Source of the DNA: Thalassococcus arenae
Lineage (GTDB): Bacteria; Pseudomonadota; Alphaproteobacteria; Rhodobacterales; Rhodobacteraceae
Assembly (NCBI RefSeq): GCF_019104745.1
Contig: NZ_JAHRWL010000001.1
Span: 1,159,001 to 1,223,000 of the forward strand
Length of the DNA: 64,000 nt
Reading direction: 5' to 3'
In this document: positions 57,019 through 64,000 of the stretch, piece by piece
Layout of the letters: each line of letters opens with the position of its first letter
Position numbering within the stretch: position 1 is the stretch's first letter
The notes under the pieces: generated by a model
What the model was told of the DNA's origin: nothing
The model's input: the letters and a program-made list of their open reading frames with translations, nothing else
Database searches by the model: none
Position numbers and translations under genes: made by a program

Positions 57019-59046
57019 TCACATCAGAATGTTCAGACCGTCCACTGCAGACGGCAATGGCCCCTTTCGGGCATGTGTTGCCGAGTCCGCGGGATCGGTT
57101 GCGATAGGGTCGGACTGTTCGCCGCGTCGCTCTTGCGGTTGGGGCCGTCCGTTGTGGGAAAACTCGAAGCTGGCCTCACCATATCCCGCGGCTGCCAGCG
57201 CGCGCGCCAGCTGGTCGATATGGCGGCGCAGAAGGTCGAGCGTTTCGGGCCGGTCAGCGGCGATGGCCATCTGCAGTCCGGTTTCGCCGGCCGTGATCTG
57301 CATCCGGACGTGCCCCAGTTCCTCGGGATCGAGACGCAATTCCACGACGCTGTCCCCGAGACGCACCATTTGTTCGATCACCTGGCGCACCGCAACCGGG
57401 ACGGTTGCGGGTTTCGCAGGCGCCGCGGTCACGGCCGTCGGCGAAGTGGTGGCCTGGTTCGCGGCGGTGAACGTTGTGGTGGATTCGTCGGAAATACTGC
57501 CGGCGACAGCTTCTTCGTCCCCCATGCTGCTGGTTGCGAAGATCGCAGATCGCGCATTGGCCGGAAACGACGAGAAGTCGGCTTTCCCAAGGCGGGTCGT
57601 GTCCGGATACACAACGCCAGCAAAACCGCCGGCGGGATTGGCCGGGTTGTGTGACGGTATCTGCGCAACCGGGTCCGATAGGCGGTTGGACCATTGCGGC
57701 GGAAAGCGTTCGGGCGGGAAGGACGGCAAGTTCAAATCGCCCGTGCGGGAACCGGGCGGAACCTGTGCCATCCGGATTTCAGGCGCGGTCTTCTCGATCT
57801 GTGCGGTCGTGTCCGCTGTCGACCATTTGCTGTTCGACTCGGTCGCGGGGCGCATCATCGTTGCGGGCCGTATGTCTTTGGCGGAAATGTCGACATCCCG
57901 CCCGCGCATGAATTCATCTGTCTTGCCAGGTACCGAATGGGGCTGGAGCAGCACGCCCTCCTTCACCGGTGCGAAACCGGGTCGTGCCCGGGGCGGGTGT
58001 TCCGTGACGTTGGGCGTTGATCGGTCCAGCGTGCCACCCCCCGGCGTTGATTCCCCAACCCGCCCGGGCCCATCGGCGCCCGTGAATGCCGCGGATTGGA
58101 CAATTGGCGAAGCTGCACGCGCGACAGGCGCCTGTTCGGTATGCCCGGAACTGTCCGCGTCGACGGCCGCCAGCGTTGCGGGATGTACCGTCATGAGGGT
58201 CTGAGCGGTTCTCGGCGTCGCTTCGGCCCGTGCACCGGCAGGCGGCGGTGATTGGTTCGGTGTTTTCCGAACAGGTTGCTGCCCTGTCAGCAGCGGCTGC
58301 GCCGGAGTTTCGGGTCTCGGACTGTCTAACGGGGCCTTCTGCAACGGGTCGAACCCGGCGGACGGGGTCGTGGCGGGCGCGGCCTGTTCCGTGCTTGAAA
58401 CCGGCGTCGCTGTCGCCGACAGCACCGCATTACGCGGCCCGGTGACAGATTGCGTGGATACGCCGAAATGATCGCTCGAAAAGGGAACAACCCAAGGCGA
58501 AGATCCCCAGTCGTTCGGGTCCTGCGCCTTGGGGTGTTTCCTGACGGTATCCCGTGCTTCGCGGGAACCGGAAACATCGAACCGGTCCTCGCTTCCCGCA
58601 ACAGGCAGGTTCGGCGAGAATTCGACGGCCTCGGCATTCCAGTCGAACCGCGCGCCCTCAGCCTGCGGGTCTGTGGCGGTGGCTGTATCGGAGGGAACCG
58701 CATGGGATACCTCCGGCGCGACCTTGGTGGCCAATGCACCAGTCTTGCGACTGCCCACGTTCGGGGCGTCGTTCCGATCCGCACGGGTGCTCGGGTTTTC
58801 AGACGTTTCCGGAATTTCGACCGCTTCGTTGTCCCGTTCGGACGGCGCCGGCATGTGACCAGTATCGCCGTCAACCGTCCGCTCAGTGTGATCGGACGGA
58901 TGCGCACCCTCTGCCTTGCTCACCTCATCAGCCACAAACCGCGAGAAGTCGCGTTGACCTGCCGCAATCGTTGTGCCGCCAGACGGCGCGGGATTGATGA
59001 GCGCCGGGTCGGAGTGGCGCGACAGGCCACTGATGAACGTTTGCAT
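57019..59046 (-). CDS. fliK: Flagellar hook-length control protein FliK
   Basis: Measures hook length and switches export to filament proteins. 675 aa: long disordered Pro/Thr/Ser-rich N-terminal and middle part (ruler) and a compact C-terminal Flg-hook domain (about 575-660) with VVELRLDPEELGHVRMQITAGETGLQMAIAADRPETLDLLRRH, the family core. The start ATG at 59046 follows GAGG at 5 bases; a longer frame to 59091 exists. Long FliK proteins are common in Rhodobacteraceae. Coupled to flgD. Confidence 0.9.
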   Translation of the reverse strand: MQTFISGLSRHSDPALINPAPSGGTTIAAGQRDFSRFVADEVSKAEGAHPSDHTERTVDGDTGHMPAPSERDNEAVEIPETSENPSTRADRNDAPNVGSRKTGALATKVAPEVSHAVPSDTATATDPQAEGARFDWNAEAVEFSPNLPVAGSEDRFDVSGSREARDTVRKHPKAQDPNDWGSSPWVVPFSSDHFGVSTQSVTGPRNAVLSATATPVSSTEQAAPATTPSAGFDPLQKAPLDSPRPETPAQPLLTGQQPVRKTPNQSPPPAGARAEATPRTAQTLMTVHPATLAAVDADSSGHTEQAPVARAASPIVQSAAFTGADGPGRVGESTPGGGTLDRSTPNVTEHPPRARPGFAPVKEGVLLQPHSVPGKTDEFMRGRDVDISAKDIRPATMMRPATESNSKWSTADTTAQIEKTAPEIRMAQVPPGSRTGDLNLPSFPPERFPPQWSNRLSDPVAQIPSHNPANPAGGFAGVVYPDTTRLGKADFSSFPANARSAIFATSSMGDEEAVAGSISDESTTTFTAANQATTSPTAVTAAPAKPATVPVAVRQVIEQMVRLGDSVVELRLDPEELGHVRMQITAGETGLQMAIAADRPETLDLLRRHIDQLARALAAAGYGEASFEFSHNGRPQPQERRGEQSDPIATDPADSATHARKGPLPSAVDGLNILM

Positions 59047-59093
59047 GGCAACCTCAAGGCGTTGTTCCGGAGTGGAACATAAATCGAACATCC

Positions 59094-59116
59094 TTACCGG
59101 TTATTTACCGCATTAC
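59094..59116. promoter_or_regulatory. TTAC repeats in the fliK/rod-protein divergent region
   Basis: TTACCGGTTATTTACC contains TTAC-N7-TTAC, a two-mismatch form of the CtrA box, and a third TTAC follows at 59113. It lies 48 bases from the fliK start and about 40 from the rod-binding gene start, in the only promoter space of both. A weak candidate. Confidence 0.3.
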
Positions 59117-59155
59117 CGCCAGAACCGGAAAACCGAGTCGAATTGGAGACACCCG

Positions 59156-59425
59156 ATGGAGATACCCGCTATCGCCCCGGATGCGCGAACCGCCAGGAAC
59201 ACGGCGCTGCAGAACGCGGCGCGGGAGCTTGAAACCACCTTTCTCGCCGAGATGCTCAAGGCCGCCAAGCTGGGTGAACCGCCCGAAGGTTGGGGTGGTG
59301 GTGCAGGGGAAGAGCATTTCGCGTCCTTCCTGCGTCAGGAACAGGCCAGGCAACTGGTCGCCGGTGGCGGCATCGGGCTTTCGGAGATCCTGTTCAATGC
59401 TTTGAAGGAGGTCGATAATGAGTGA
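59156..59425 (+). CDS. flgJ: Rod-binding protein (FlgJ N-terminal domain)
   Basis: An 89-aa protein equal to the rod-capping domain of FlgJ, without the muramidase domain, as is usual in Alphaproteobacteria. Core: AARELETTFLAEMLKAAKLG, GGGAGEEHFASFLRQEQARQLVAGGGIGLSEILFNAL. GGAGA lies 8 bases before the ATG at 59156. It ends in an 8-base overlap with the next gene, so both are likely coupled. Confidence 0.88.
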   Translation: MEIPAIAPDARTARNTALQNAARELETTFLAEMLKAAKLGEPPEGWGGGAGEEHFASFLRQEQARQLVAGGGIGLSEILFNALKEVDNE

Positions 59426-59771
59426 CGCGCAAGCCATACTTGCCAAGTTGCAGGCGCTGATCGAAGCCGAACGGGCCGCGCTGCTTTCCGGCGACCTGGA
59501 TGCCCTCGCTACCTTGGTCGAAAACAAATCCGACTTGCTGATGCAGCTGTCGGACGAAACGTCGCTTTCGGTCGAAGACCTGCAACCGATCCGATCGACG
59601 TTGAAGCGAAATCAGGAATTGTTCGACCATGCTCTTGCAGGCGTCCGCAATGTCGTTGATCGGCTGGGGCAGGTACGCCGACTTCGGCAGGACTTGTCGA
59701 CCTACGATCCGAATGGCCAGCGGCAGGCCTTTGGCAGCCAAGACCAAAAGCGCCTCGAAAAGCGGGCATGA
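59418..59771 (+). CDS. flgN: Flagellar chaperone FlgN-like protein
   Basis: A 117-aa, mostly alpha-helical protein with the FlgN pattern: LAKLQALIEAERAALLSGDL, LATLVENKSDLLMQLSD, the RNQELFDHALAGVRNVVDRLG helix, and the end STYDPNGQRQ. FlgN is the export chaperone of the hook-filament junction proteins FlgK and FlgL. It overlaps the rod-binding gene by 8 bases. Confidence 0.82.
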   Translation: MSDAQAILAKLQALIEAERAALLSGDLDALATLVENKSDLLMQLSDETSLSVEDLQPIRSTLKRNQELFDHALAGVRNVVDRLGQVRRLRQDLSTYDPNGQRQAFGSQDQKRLEKRA

Positions 59772-59915
59772 CCGGCATTTCGATCAAATCGTCGGAAATC
59801 GCTTTGTGGCGTTTAGGACTCCATTAGCACTGCTTGGCGATGTTCCCCCTGCATCCATGAGGGTGGCGCCGCGGGCCGAACGGCAGCGTGGCATTCGTCA
59901 GAAAGACGCCGAAAC

Positions 59916-59954
59916 GGCCCAACCGGGCCTCTCGCAACCTGACGCAAAAGCGTC
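59916..59954 (+). promoter_or_regulatory. Two hairpins in the flagellin leader
   Basis: GGCCC-AACC-GGGCC (59916-59929) and GACGC-AAAA-GCGTC (59941-59954) lie 25-63 bases before the flagellin ATG, with AAGGA as ribosome site between the second hairpin and the ATG. FlbT-type regulation of flagellin mRNA leaders is known in Caulobacter, and flbT is encoded two genes downstream; a link is inferred. Confidence 0.5.
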
Positions 59955-59978
59955 GTGCAACAATAAGGATAACGCCAG

Positions 59979-61271
59979 ATGTCCAGCATTCTGACGAACA
60001 ATGGCGCGATGGTCGCGCTGCAAACCCTGAAATCGATCAACTCGCGCCTTGCCGACACGCAAAGCGAAATCTCGACCGGCAAATCAGTCGCCAGCGCCCG
60101 TGACAACGCTGCCGTCTGGGCGATCTCCAAGGTGATGGAAGCCGACGTCAAAGGGTTCAAGGGCATTTCCGACAGCCTGAACCTCGGTGAATCCACCGTC
60201 GCCGTGGCACGCCAGGCAGCGGAAACCGTGACCGACCTGCTGACCGAAATGAAGGGCAAGATCGTCGCCGCCCAGGAAGAAAACGTCGATCGCGCGAAGA
60301 TTCAGAACGACATCAACGCTCTTCGCGACCAGATCGGCTCGGTGACCGGGGCGGCCCAGTTCAATGGCCTGAACCTGATCTCGAACCTTTCGTCGACCGC
60401 CGGAACCGGATCGATCAACATCCTGTCGTCGCTCGACCGTTCGGGAACCGGCGTGAGCTCGAGCGATATCACGGTCGGCAAACAGGATCTGAGCACACAA
60501 CAGGCCGCGCTGACGGGCACCTGGACGGCGACCGCGGGTGACAGCGGAACGCTGAACGGCACGCAAACCGATACCTTGACCATCGCAGCTCCGACCGCGG
60601 CCGGCGCTGTGTACGGTCTGTCGGTTTTCGGCACTGACGCCGACAACAGCACGTTCACGCAAGCCGACTATCGCAGCAGCGCCGCGCTGACCCCCGCAAA
60701 CGCCGCGGAGTTGGGCCAGATCCTCTACGTCACAAAGGATGGCGACACCGCCGCAGATGTGGCGAAAGGCCTGGCACAAGCCTACGCGATCTATGCGGCC
60801 GAGAACAATCTCGACACCGACGTGCTCAACATCACGCAAAACGGTTCGGGTCTGAACATCTCCTCCACGGTGACCGATGCGACGGACAGCATCCAGGTTC
60901 AGGTCAACACGGGCGTTGCGGGTGCGGGTGCCTCGGCCACCATCGGTGGTGGCCTTGGTGCAGTTGCGGATATCGACGTGACCACCGATGCCGGTGCGGA
61001 TTCGGCTCTCGTCGCCATCGAGTTCATGATCCAGAACTCGATCGATGCCGCGGCGGAATTCGGCTCGGTACAGGGCCGGATCGAAACGCAGACCAACTTC
61101 ATCACCGGTATGACCGACGCCCTCAAGTCCGGCATCGGCACCTTGGTGGATGCGGATATGGAAGAAGCCTCGGCGCGCCTGCAGGCACTTCAGGTTCAGC
61201 AGCAGTTGGGCGTGCAGGCATTGTCGATCGCCAACCAGGCGCCGCAGTCGCTGCTGTCTCTCTTCCGGTAA
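59979..61271 (+). CDS. fliC: Flagellin
   Basis: Filament subunit, 430 aa. The conserved D0/D1 N-terminus MSSILTNNGAMVALQTLKSIN and the C-terminus LQALQVQQQLGVQALSIANQAPQSLLSLFR flank a variable region (about 160-330) rich in Thr, Ala and Asp. No signal peptide, as expected for type III export. It follows 207 bases of leader and promoter DNA. A UUCG-loop hairpin lies just downstream. Confidence 0.96.
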   Translation: MSSILTNNGAMVALQTLKSINSRLADTQSEISTGKSVASARDNAAVWAISKVMEADVKGFKGISDSLNLGESTVAVARQAAETVTDLLTEMKGKIVAAQEENVDRAKIQNDINALRDQIGSVTGAAQFNGLNLISNLSSTAGTGSINILSSLDRSGTGVSSSDITVGKQDLSTQQAALTGTWTATAGDSGTLNGTQTDTLTIAAPTAAGAVYGLSVFGTDADNSTFTQADYRSSAALTPANAAELGQILYVTKDGDTAADVAKGLAQAYAIYAAENNLDTDVLNITQNGSGLNISSTVTDATDSIQVQVNTGVAGAGASATIGGGLGAVADIDVTTDAGADSALVAIEFMIQNSIDAAAEFGSVQGRIETQTNFITGMTDALKSGIGTLVDADMEEASARLQALQVQQQLGVQALSIANQAPQSLLSLFR

Positions 61272-61281
61272 ACGGTTCCAT

Positions 61282-61303
61282 TCGGGGGCCTTCGGGCCCC
61301 CGA
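61282..61303 (+). terminator. Stable UUCG-loop hairpin after flagellin
   Basis: A 9-bp stem (TCGGGGGCC with its complement) is closed by a TTCG tetraloop 10 bases after the flagellin stop. No T run follows, so it may protect the flagellin mRNA 3' end and lower read-through into flaF rather than terminate fully. Confidence 0.6.
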
Positions 61304-61340
61304 TCCCCCTCGTTGACCTGATCAACCGGAAGGCTCTCCA

Positions 61341-61718
61341 GTGAACGCTCAATTGTTGGCACAACAGGCCTATGCGCAGGCCACCACACCCGTCCGAACG
61401 CACCGCAGCGTGGAATACGATCTGCTCGCGCGCGCAACGCATCGTATCAAGGCGGCGGCACAAAAAGGTCCTGCTGCCTTTCCGCAGTTGGTCGAGGCCC
61501 TTTCGGACAATCGCAAACTGTGGACGGCACTCGCCGTCGACGTGGCAAACCAGGAAAACGGCCTGCCGCAAGATCTGCGCGCGCGAATCTTCTACCTCGC
61601 GGAGTTCGTCCAACATCATACGGGTCGTGTCCTGGCCCGAAAAGCGGGTGTACGACCGCTTCTCGAAATCAACGCCGCCGTCTTGCGGGGCCTGCGTGGC
61701 GGGAATGCAAAACAATGA
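61341..61718 (+). CDS. flaF: Flagellar biosynthesis regulator FlaF
   Basis: A 125-aa protein needed for flagellin secretion and synthesis. The family pattern is AQQAYAQATTPVRTHRSVEYDLLARATHRI followed by ALSDNRKLWTALAVDVANQENGLPQDLRARIFYLAEFVQHHTGRVLA. It overlaps flbT by ATGA. FlaF acts opposite to FlbT in Caulobacter. Confidence 0.93.
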   Translation: MNAQLLAQQAYAQATTPVRTHRSVEYDLLARATHRIKAAAQKGPAAFPQLVEALSDNRKLWTALAVDVANQENGLPQDLRARIFYLAEFVQHHTGRVLARKAGVRPLLEINAAVLRGLRGGNAKQ

Positions 61719-62119
61719 GTGGATTGGTTCTGAAACTCGGCCCGCGCGAAAGGGTTCTTATCAACGGCGCGGTGATCGAAAACGGGGATCGGCGCAGCCG
61801 TCTGTCGATCGTCACCCCCAATGCCAATATCCTGCGACTGCGCGATGCTATCCACCCCGAAGACGCCCGCACACCAGTGCGTCGGATCTGCTACCAGGCC
61901 CAGTTGCTTTTGACCGGGGATGCCGAGATCGAGGACACCCGCCAACATCTGCTTCGCCGGATCGAAGAGATCAGTCACATCTTCAAGGATCCGGATAGCC
62001 GCCGTTTGCTTGCATCCGCGACCGATGCGTTGATCTCCAACCAGTTCTACCCGTGTCTCAAGGCACTTCGTGCATTGATCCCGCGCGAAGACCGCCTGCT
62101 TGCAGCCGTGCCGCAATGA
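61715..62119 (+). CDS. flbT: Flagellin post-transcriptional regulator FlbT
   Basis: A 134-aa RNA-linked repressor of flagellin synthesis. Recognised by GLVLKLGPRERVLINGAVIENGDRRSRLSI and the central RICYQAQLLLTGDAEIEDTRQHLLRRIEEISHIFKDPDSRRLL. ATGA overlaps join it to flaF before it and to the next gene after it, so three genes form one translational unit. Confidence 0.93.
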   Translation: MSGLVLKLGPRERVLINGAVIENGDRRSRLSIVTPNANILRLRDAIHPEDARTPVRRICYQAQLLLTGDAEIEDTRQHLLRRIEEISHIFKDPDSRRLLASATDALISNQFYPCLKALRALIPREDRLLAAVPQ

Positions 62120-62934
62120 CGTTTCAGCCCGTCCTCGTCGGCAGCGGGCTGGTCGGTTGGCGATTTCTGCAAGCGACGCTGCAGAACCAGCGACAAGCTT
62201 TCGATAACGGCGCACTAGAGTTGCGCGATACGGCGTATTTCGAGAACAAGATCGCAACCATCGACAACGCGGAGAGCCTGGTGACGGATCGGCGCCTGTT
62301 GCGCGTGGCGCTGACCGCTTTCGGCCTTCAAGACGACATCAACAACAAGTTTTTCATCCGCAAGGTGCTCGAAGAAGGAGTGACCGACAGGGACGCTTTG
62401 GCCAACAAGCTGACCGATGACCGATACAAGGCGCTTGCAAGAACCTTTGCCTTTGATTCCGCCTCAGGGCCGAGCACGAAACGTGCCGGCTTCGCCGAGG
62501 AAATTATCGCCCGCTATCGCGCGCAGCAATTCGAACTCGCGGTTGGCGAACAGGACGAAACGCTGCGTCTTGCGATGAACTTCGAACGGGCCTTGCCCGA
62601 GGTCGCGGCAGGTGCCGGTTCGAACGACACGAAATGGTTTCGCGTCATGGGCACCCCGCCGTTGCGGACCGTTTTCGAAACGGCGCTTGGCCTGCCATCG
62701 GGGTTCGGGCAGCTCGATATCGATCGCCAAGTCGAAACCCTGCGCGAAAAAGCCGGGGCGCGGTTCGGCGCGTCAGAGATCATCGACCTCAGTTCCGAGG
62801 AAATCATGAGCAAAATCGTTCGGAGCTATTTGCTGCAGTCGCAGCTTCAACAAAGCAGCGCCAGCCAACCCGGACAGACGGCTTTGGCATTGATCAGTGC
62901 GATCCCGCGCCAGTCGCTGTTCAACAAGATCTGA
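62116..62934 (+). CDS. DUF1217 flagellar-cluster protein
   Basis: A 272-aa protein of the DUF1217 type found in alphaproteobacterial flagellar clusters. Helical segments recur: LVTDRRLLRVALTAFGLQDDINNKFFIRKVLEEGVTDRDALANKLTDDRYKALARTFAF, typical of the family. No signal or membrane helix. Function not established; coupling to flbT by ATGA and its placement suggest a structural or export role in the flagellum. Confidence 0.85.
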   Translation: MTFQPVLVGSGLVGWRFLQATLQNQRQAFDNGALELRDTAYFENKIATIDNAESLVTDRRLLRVALTAFGLQDDINNKFFIRKVLEEGVTDRDALANKLTDDRYKALARTFAFDSASGPSTKRAGFAEEIIARYRAQQFELAVGEQDETLRLAMNFERALPEVAAGAGSNDTKWFRVMGTPPLRTVFETALGLPSGFGQLDIDRQVETLREKAGARFGASEIIDLSSEEIMSKIVRSYLLQSQLQQSSASQPGQTALALISAIPRQSLFNKI

Positions 62935-62954
62935 CGATCAGGCCTTTCGTGGCA

Positions 62955-64000
62955 CTACGAAGCGGCGTTCTTGGCCGCGTCCGCCACGCCGGGCACCATG
63001 GCGCGGTGGCGCGATGGCGTCGCGGTACCGGAATTGTCGAGCTGGACTCCGGCGCGGCGCAAGATCAATCGCAGGCGCGCAAAGGCGTTTTCAGGTCCGG
63101 CGGAGGAACGTTCGGCCAGGAAAGCGTCAAGGTCGGGCCACGCGCGGATGGCTTGATCCAGGACCGCGTCCTCGCCATCGCGATAGAGGCCTGCCCGGAT
63201 CATCGTTTCCGACCGCGCATAGGCGCCCAAGAGGGTGCGGGCTTGCTGAATGAGACGGTTTTCGGCCTCGGTTGCAGCTTCGGGCAAACTGCGCGAGACC
63301 GACCGCAGAAGATCGACCGCCGGGAACCGGGCACGTTCCGCAATCTGCCGGTCCAGGACGACATGGCCATCCAGAACCCCGCGCAGCACATCGGCCACCG
63401 GTTCGTCCATGTCCGATCCGGCGACCAGCACGCTGAAAATCGCCGTGATATCCCCCATTGCCTCGGTGCCCGGGCCGGCCCGTTCGGCCAAGCACATGAT
63501 CTGATGCGCGACCGAAGGAGGATAGCCCCTTAGGGCAGGCAATTCGCCGGCAGCGATGGCCACCTCGCGATGCGCTTCGGCAAAACGGGTGATCGAATCA
63601 GCGAGATAGAGAACGTGACGTCCCCGGTCACGAAAATGTTCGGCGATCGTCATAGCGGCCAAGGGACAACGGCGGCGTTCCAGCGGCGATCTGTCAGAGG
63701 TCGCGGCCACGACGATGGTGCGCGCCATGCCTTCGGGTCCAAGCACCGTCCGGACGAAATCCTGAACCTCGCGTCCGCGTTCGCCGACAAGGGCCAGCAC
63801 GACGATGTCCGCCTGCAGATCCCGCGTGAGCGAGCCAAGCAGCCGCGACTTGCCCACGCCGGACCCGGCGAACAAGCCGATCCTTTGGCCGCGGACGATG
63901 GGCAGCAGCGTGTCGAAAACGGCCAGCCCCGTTGCCAGCCTTGCACCCAAAGGCTTGCGAAAGGCCGCGGCCGGCGGTGCCGCGCGAAACGGGCGCGCCT
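62955..64000 (-). CDS. fliI: Flagellum-specific export ATPase FliI (N-terminus outside the window)
   Basis: F1-like ATPase that powers export of flagellar subunits together with FliH. The window contains about 347 residues of the C-terminal part. Walker A is GLFAGSGVGKSRLL, followed by VLALVGERGREVQDFV, LYLADSITRFAEAHREVAIAAGELPALRGYPPSV and GSDMDEPVADVLRGVLDGHVVLDRQIAERARFPAVD, all standard. The frame continues to the right edge with no start. The 3' end faces the DUF1217 gene at 20 bases. Confidence 0.95.
   Translation of the reverse strand, partial: ARPFRAAPPAAAFRKPLGARLATGLAVFDTLLPIVRGQRIGLFAGSGVGKSRLLGSLTRDLQADIVVLALVGERGREVQDFVRTVLGPEGMARTIVVAATSDRSPLERRRCPLAAMTIAEHFRDRGRHVLYLADSITRFAEAHREVAIAAGELPALRGYPPSVAHQIMCLAERAGPGTEAMGDITAIFSVLVAGSDMDEPVADVLRGVLDGHVVLDRQIAERARFPAVDLLRSVSRSLPEAATEAENRLIQQARTLLGAYARSETMIRAGLYRDGEDAVLDQAIRAWPDLDAFLAERSSAGPENAFARLRLILRRAGVQLDNSGTATPSRHRAMVPGVADAAKNAAS

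Overview
The window is GC-rich, densely coded DNA from an alphaproteobacterium, most likely the Rhodobacteraceae (Roseobacter group). This rests on gene content and order: a dnaA-dnaN-recF-gyrB block, rpsT-ech-mutM-ubiE-ubiB order, FlaF/FlbT flagellin regulators, an FeS-type photolyase, a glycine-riboswitch gcvT-gcvH-gcvP cluster, and CtrA- and FNR-like sites. It looks like chromosomal backbone. I saw no insertion sequence, CRISPR array, prophage, rRNA or tRNA.

Layout. 1-8.5 kb: the end of a prephenate dehydrogenase gene, hisC, homospermidine synthase, NAD salvage genes (pncA, pncB), tRNA hydroxylase trhO, an MFS transporter and an aldose epimerase. 8.4-13.3 kb: the first flagellar block, with fliF-fliH-fliN-fliP leftward and fliL plus two flagellar genes rightward from a shared control region. 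13.4-20.7 kb: an L,D-transpeptidase, a flavoprotein reductase, small membrane proteins, and a YbbA/YbbP-like ABC system beside a TesA-like esterase. 20.9-26.1 kb: the glycine cleavage genes with their riboswitch, then an NsrR-like NO regulator. 26.2-32.7 kb: metabolic and transport genes (MATE, gltX, pfkB-like, thpR, a metallo-beta-lactamase-fold protein). 32.8-39.2 kb: a lytic transglycosylase lipoprotein, nadE, a large exported MORN-repeat protein coupled to a glycosyltransferase, and two unrecognised convergent genes. 39.5-43.5 kb: photolyase, short-chain dehydrogenase and adenine deaminase. 43.5-54.8 kb: replication genes, rpsT, ech, mutM and ubiquinone genes. 54.8-64 kb: a sugar epimerase, a small exported protein and the second flagellar block (flgD, fliK, rod-binding protein, FlgN-like, flagellin, flaF, flbT, DUF1217, partial fliI).

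The most unusual material is non-coding. Two ungapped 169-bp copies of a structured element lie about 14.5 kb apart in opposite orientation, each between the ends of convergent genes. A recurrent leader motif (GC-rich hairpin, then a TATTT/A-rich/AGAGAAG segment) precedes at least three start codons. There is also an apparent FNR-class-II promoter in front of nsrR, a GANTC cluster upstream of dnaA, and tandem stem-loops in an otherwise empty 364-bp gap.

All calls come from reading the sequence and recognising families. No database search was run, and percentages and alignments are by hand.
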